Shown: positions 63,679-64,000 of the stretch, one piece after another
Layout: each line of letters starts with the position of its first letter
How positions within the stretch are numbered: position 1 is the first letter of the stretch
Source of the DNA: Hyaloraphidium curvatum
Taxonomy: Eukaryota > Monoblepharomycota > Hyaloraphidiomycetes > Hyaloraphidiales > Hyaloraphidiaceae
DNA: 64,000 bases
Assembly (NCBI GenBank): GCA_025558095.1
Contig: JAIVFI010000003.1
Coordinates: 1,054,001-1,118,000 of the forward strand
Direction: 5' to 3'
Position numbers and translations under genes: made by a program
Notes under the pieces: generated by a model
Told to the model about the DNA's origin: nothing
Databases searched by the model: none
The model's input: the letters and a program-made list of their open reading frames with translations, nothing else

Positions 63679-64000
63679 CTACGCCCCAAGAATCAGCTCC
63701 TCATCGACATTCAAACCAAAAGCGACCGGCGCGGGGGCCGGAGCGTTGACAGCGGCGGCTTCGGTGCACAGCTGAAGCCAGTGTTGGAGTTGGGCCGCGA
63801 CGCCAAGAGCCCAGGCCACCGCGATCCGTTCGCGGAAGCGCCGCACAAAACGAGAGTAAAGGCCATCGAGGTCCACGGGCTGCCCATCGCGGCCGACGAT
63901 CCCGGGATACTGGATGCGCCCCATCTCCGAGGAGAAGCGCGAGAAAGTGTCAGAGACAGCGCTGTACGAATCAAAAGCAATCACGATCAGAGGGTAGAAG
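63679..64000 (-). CDS. 3' end of a gene cut by the window edge, possible reverse-transcriptase-like tail
   Basis: Minus-strand frame open to the right edge; about 107 residues are in view and it ends TGA-side at 63679. Sequence: PLIVIAFDSYSAVSDTFSRF, then LYSRFVRRFRERIAVAWALG, VAAQLQHWLQLCTEAAA. The arrangement of a PLVI-x-FDxYGAxS strand, then an Arg-rich helix, resembles the C-terminus of reverse-transcriptase-like ORFs of non-LTR retrotransposons. The catalytic domain would be outside the window, so the assignment is tentative. Confidence 0.35.
   Translation of the reverse strand, partial: FYPLIVIAFDSYSAVSDTFSRFSSEMGRIQYPGIVGRDGQPVDLDGLYSRFVRRFRERIAVAWALGVAAQLQHWLQLCTEAAAVNAPAPAPVAFGLNVDEELILGA

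Noticed and set aside
1-64000. CRISPR arrays, operons, ribosome-binding sites, rRNA genes
   Set aside because: No evenly spaced repeats or rRNA motifs; gene structure is eukaryotic, so bacterial signals do not apply.

Overview
The window is eukaryotic nuclear DNA: it is GC-rich, the genes are interrupted by short introns (mostly 46-70 bp, GT-AG), and every gene has its own promoter region. The gene set fits a fungus or close relative that keeps flagellar genes. CFAP57, a protein of motile cilia, sits beside Nhp6-like HMG, Fes1/HspBP1, dynactin p27, NPRL2, a Dma1-like FHA-RING ligase, a membrane-anchored GH9 cellulase and several MYND proteins. An early-diverging, chytrid- or monoblepharid-like fungus is my best guess. 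It is an inference from gene content; no rRNA or other phylogenetic marker is present.

Layout. 0-14.5 kb: tail of a WD-repeat protein, BBE-type FAD oxidase, F-box protein, aldo/keto reductase, methyltransferase, dynactin p27, CFAP57 (5 exons), Fes1/HspBP1 (6 exons), a SnoaL-like protein and a second methyltransferase. 15-24.6 kb: tandem CCCH zinc-finger protein, secreted GPI-type beta-helix protein, a MYND gene with two in-frame TGA codons, FHA-RING E3. 25-33.4 kb: mitochondrial isocitrate dehydrogenase with a bacterial-type C-terminal domain and a 6-nt microexon, S33 peptidase-like hydrolase, MDR reductase, a second MYND gene with one in-frame TAG, and an ABC1/COQ8-family kinase. 33.4-41.9 kb: NPRL2, lipoate ligase (9 exons, one intron without an AG acceptor), GH9 cellulase, HMG protein, P-loop sulfotransferase-like protein. 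42-44.5 kb: a 13-exon gene for a secreted, GPI-type protein built of three cysteine-rich modules, each carrying a 13-nt microexon. 45-47.5 kb: a broken PPR gene. 48.6-59.4 kb: rhodanese/dual-specificity phosphatase, a possible transcription factor, cytochrome P450, universal stress protein, MetE-like methyltransferase. 59.6-63.5 kb: two complementary halves of a PPR gene on opposite strands, flanking two unrecognised genes. The right edge holds what may be a retrotransposon tail.

There is no operon logic. Themes are mitochondrial metabolism (IDH, lipoylation, COQ8-like kinase, PPR), cell-surface and extracellular proteins (GH9, beta-helix protein, three-module protein), signalling (NPRL2/TORC1, phosphatase, FHA-RING) and flagella or microtubule motors (CFAP57, dynactin p27). 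Most remaining long open frames are antisense shadows caused by the GC bias.

The most distinctive item is the three-module cysteine-rich gene with conserved 13-nt microexons. Next are the nonsense-interrupted MYND frames, the split PPR gene and the non-AG intron of the lipoate ligase.
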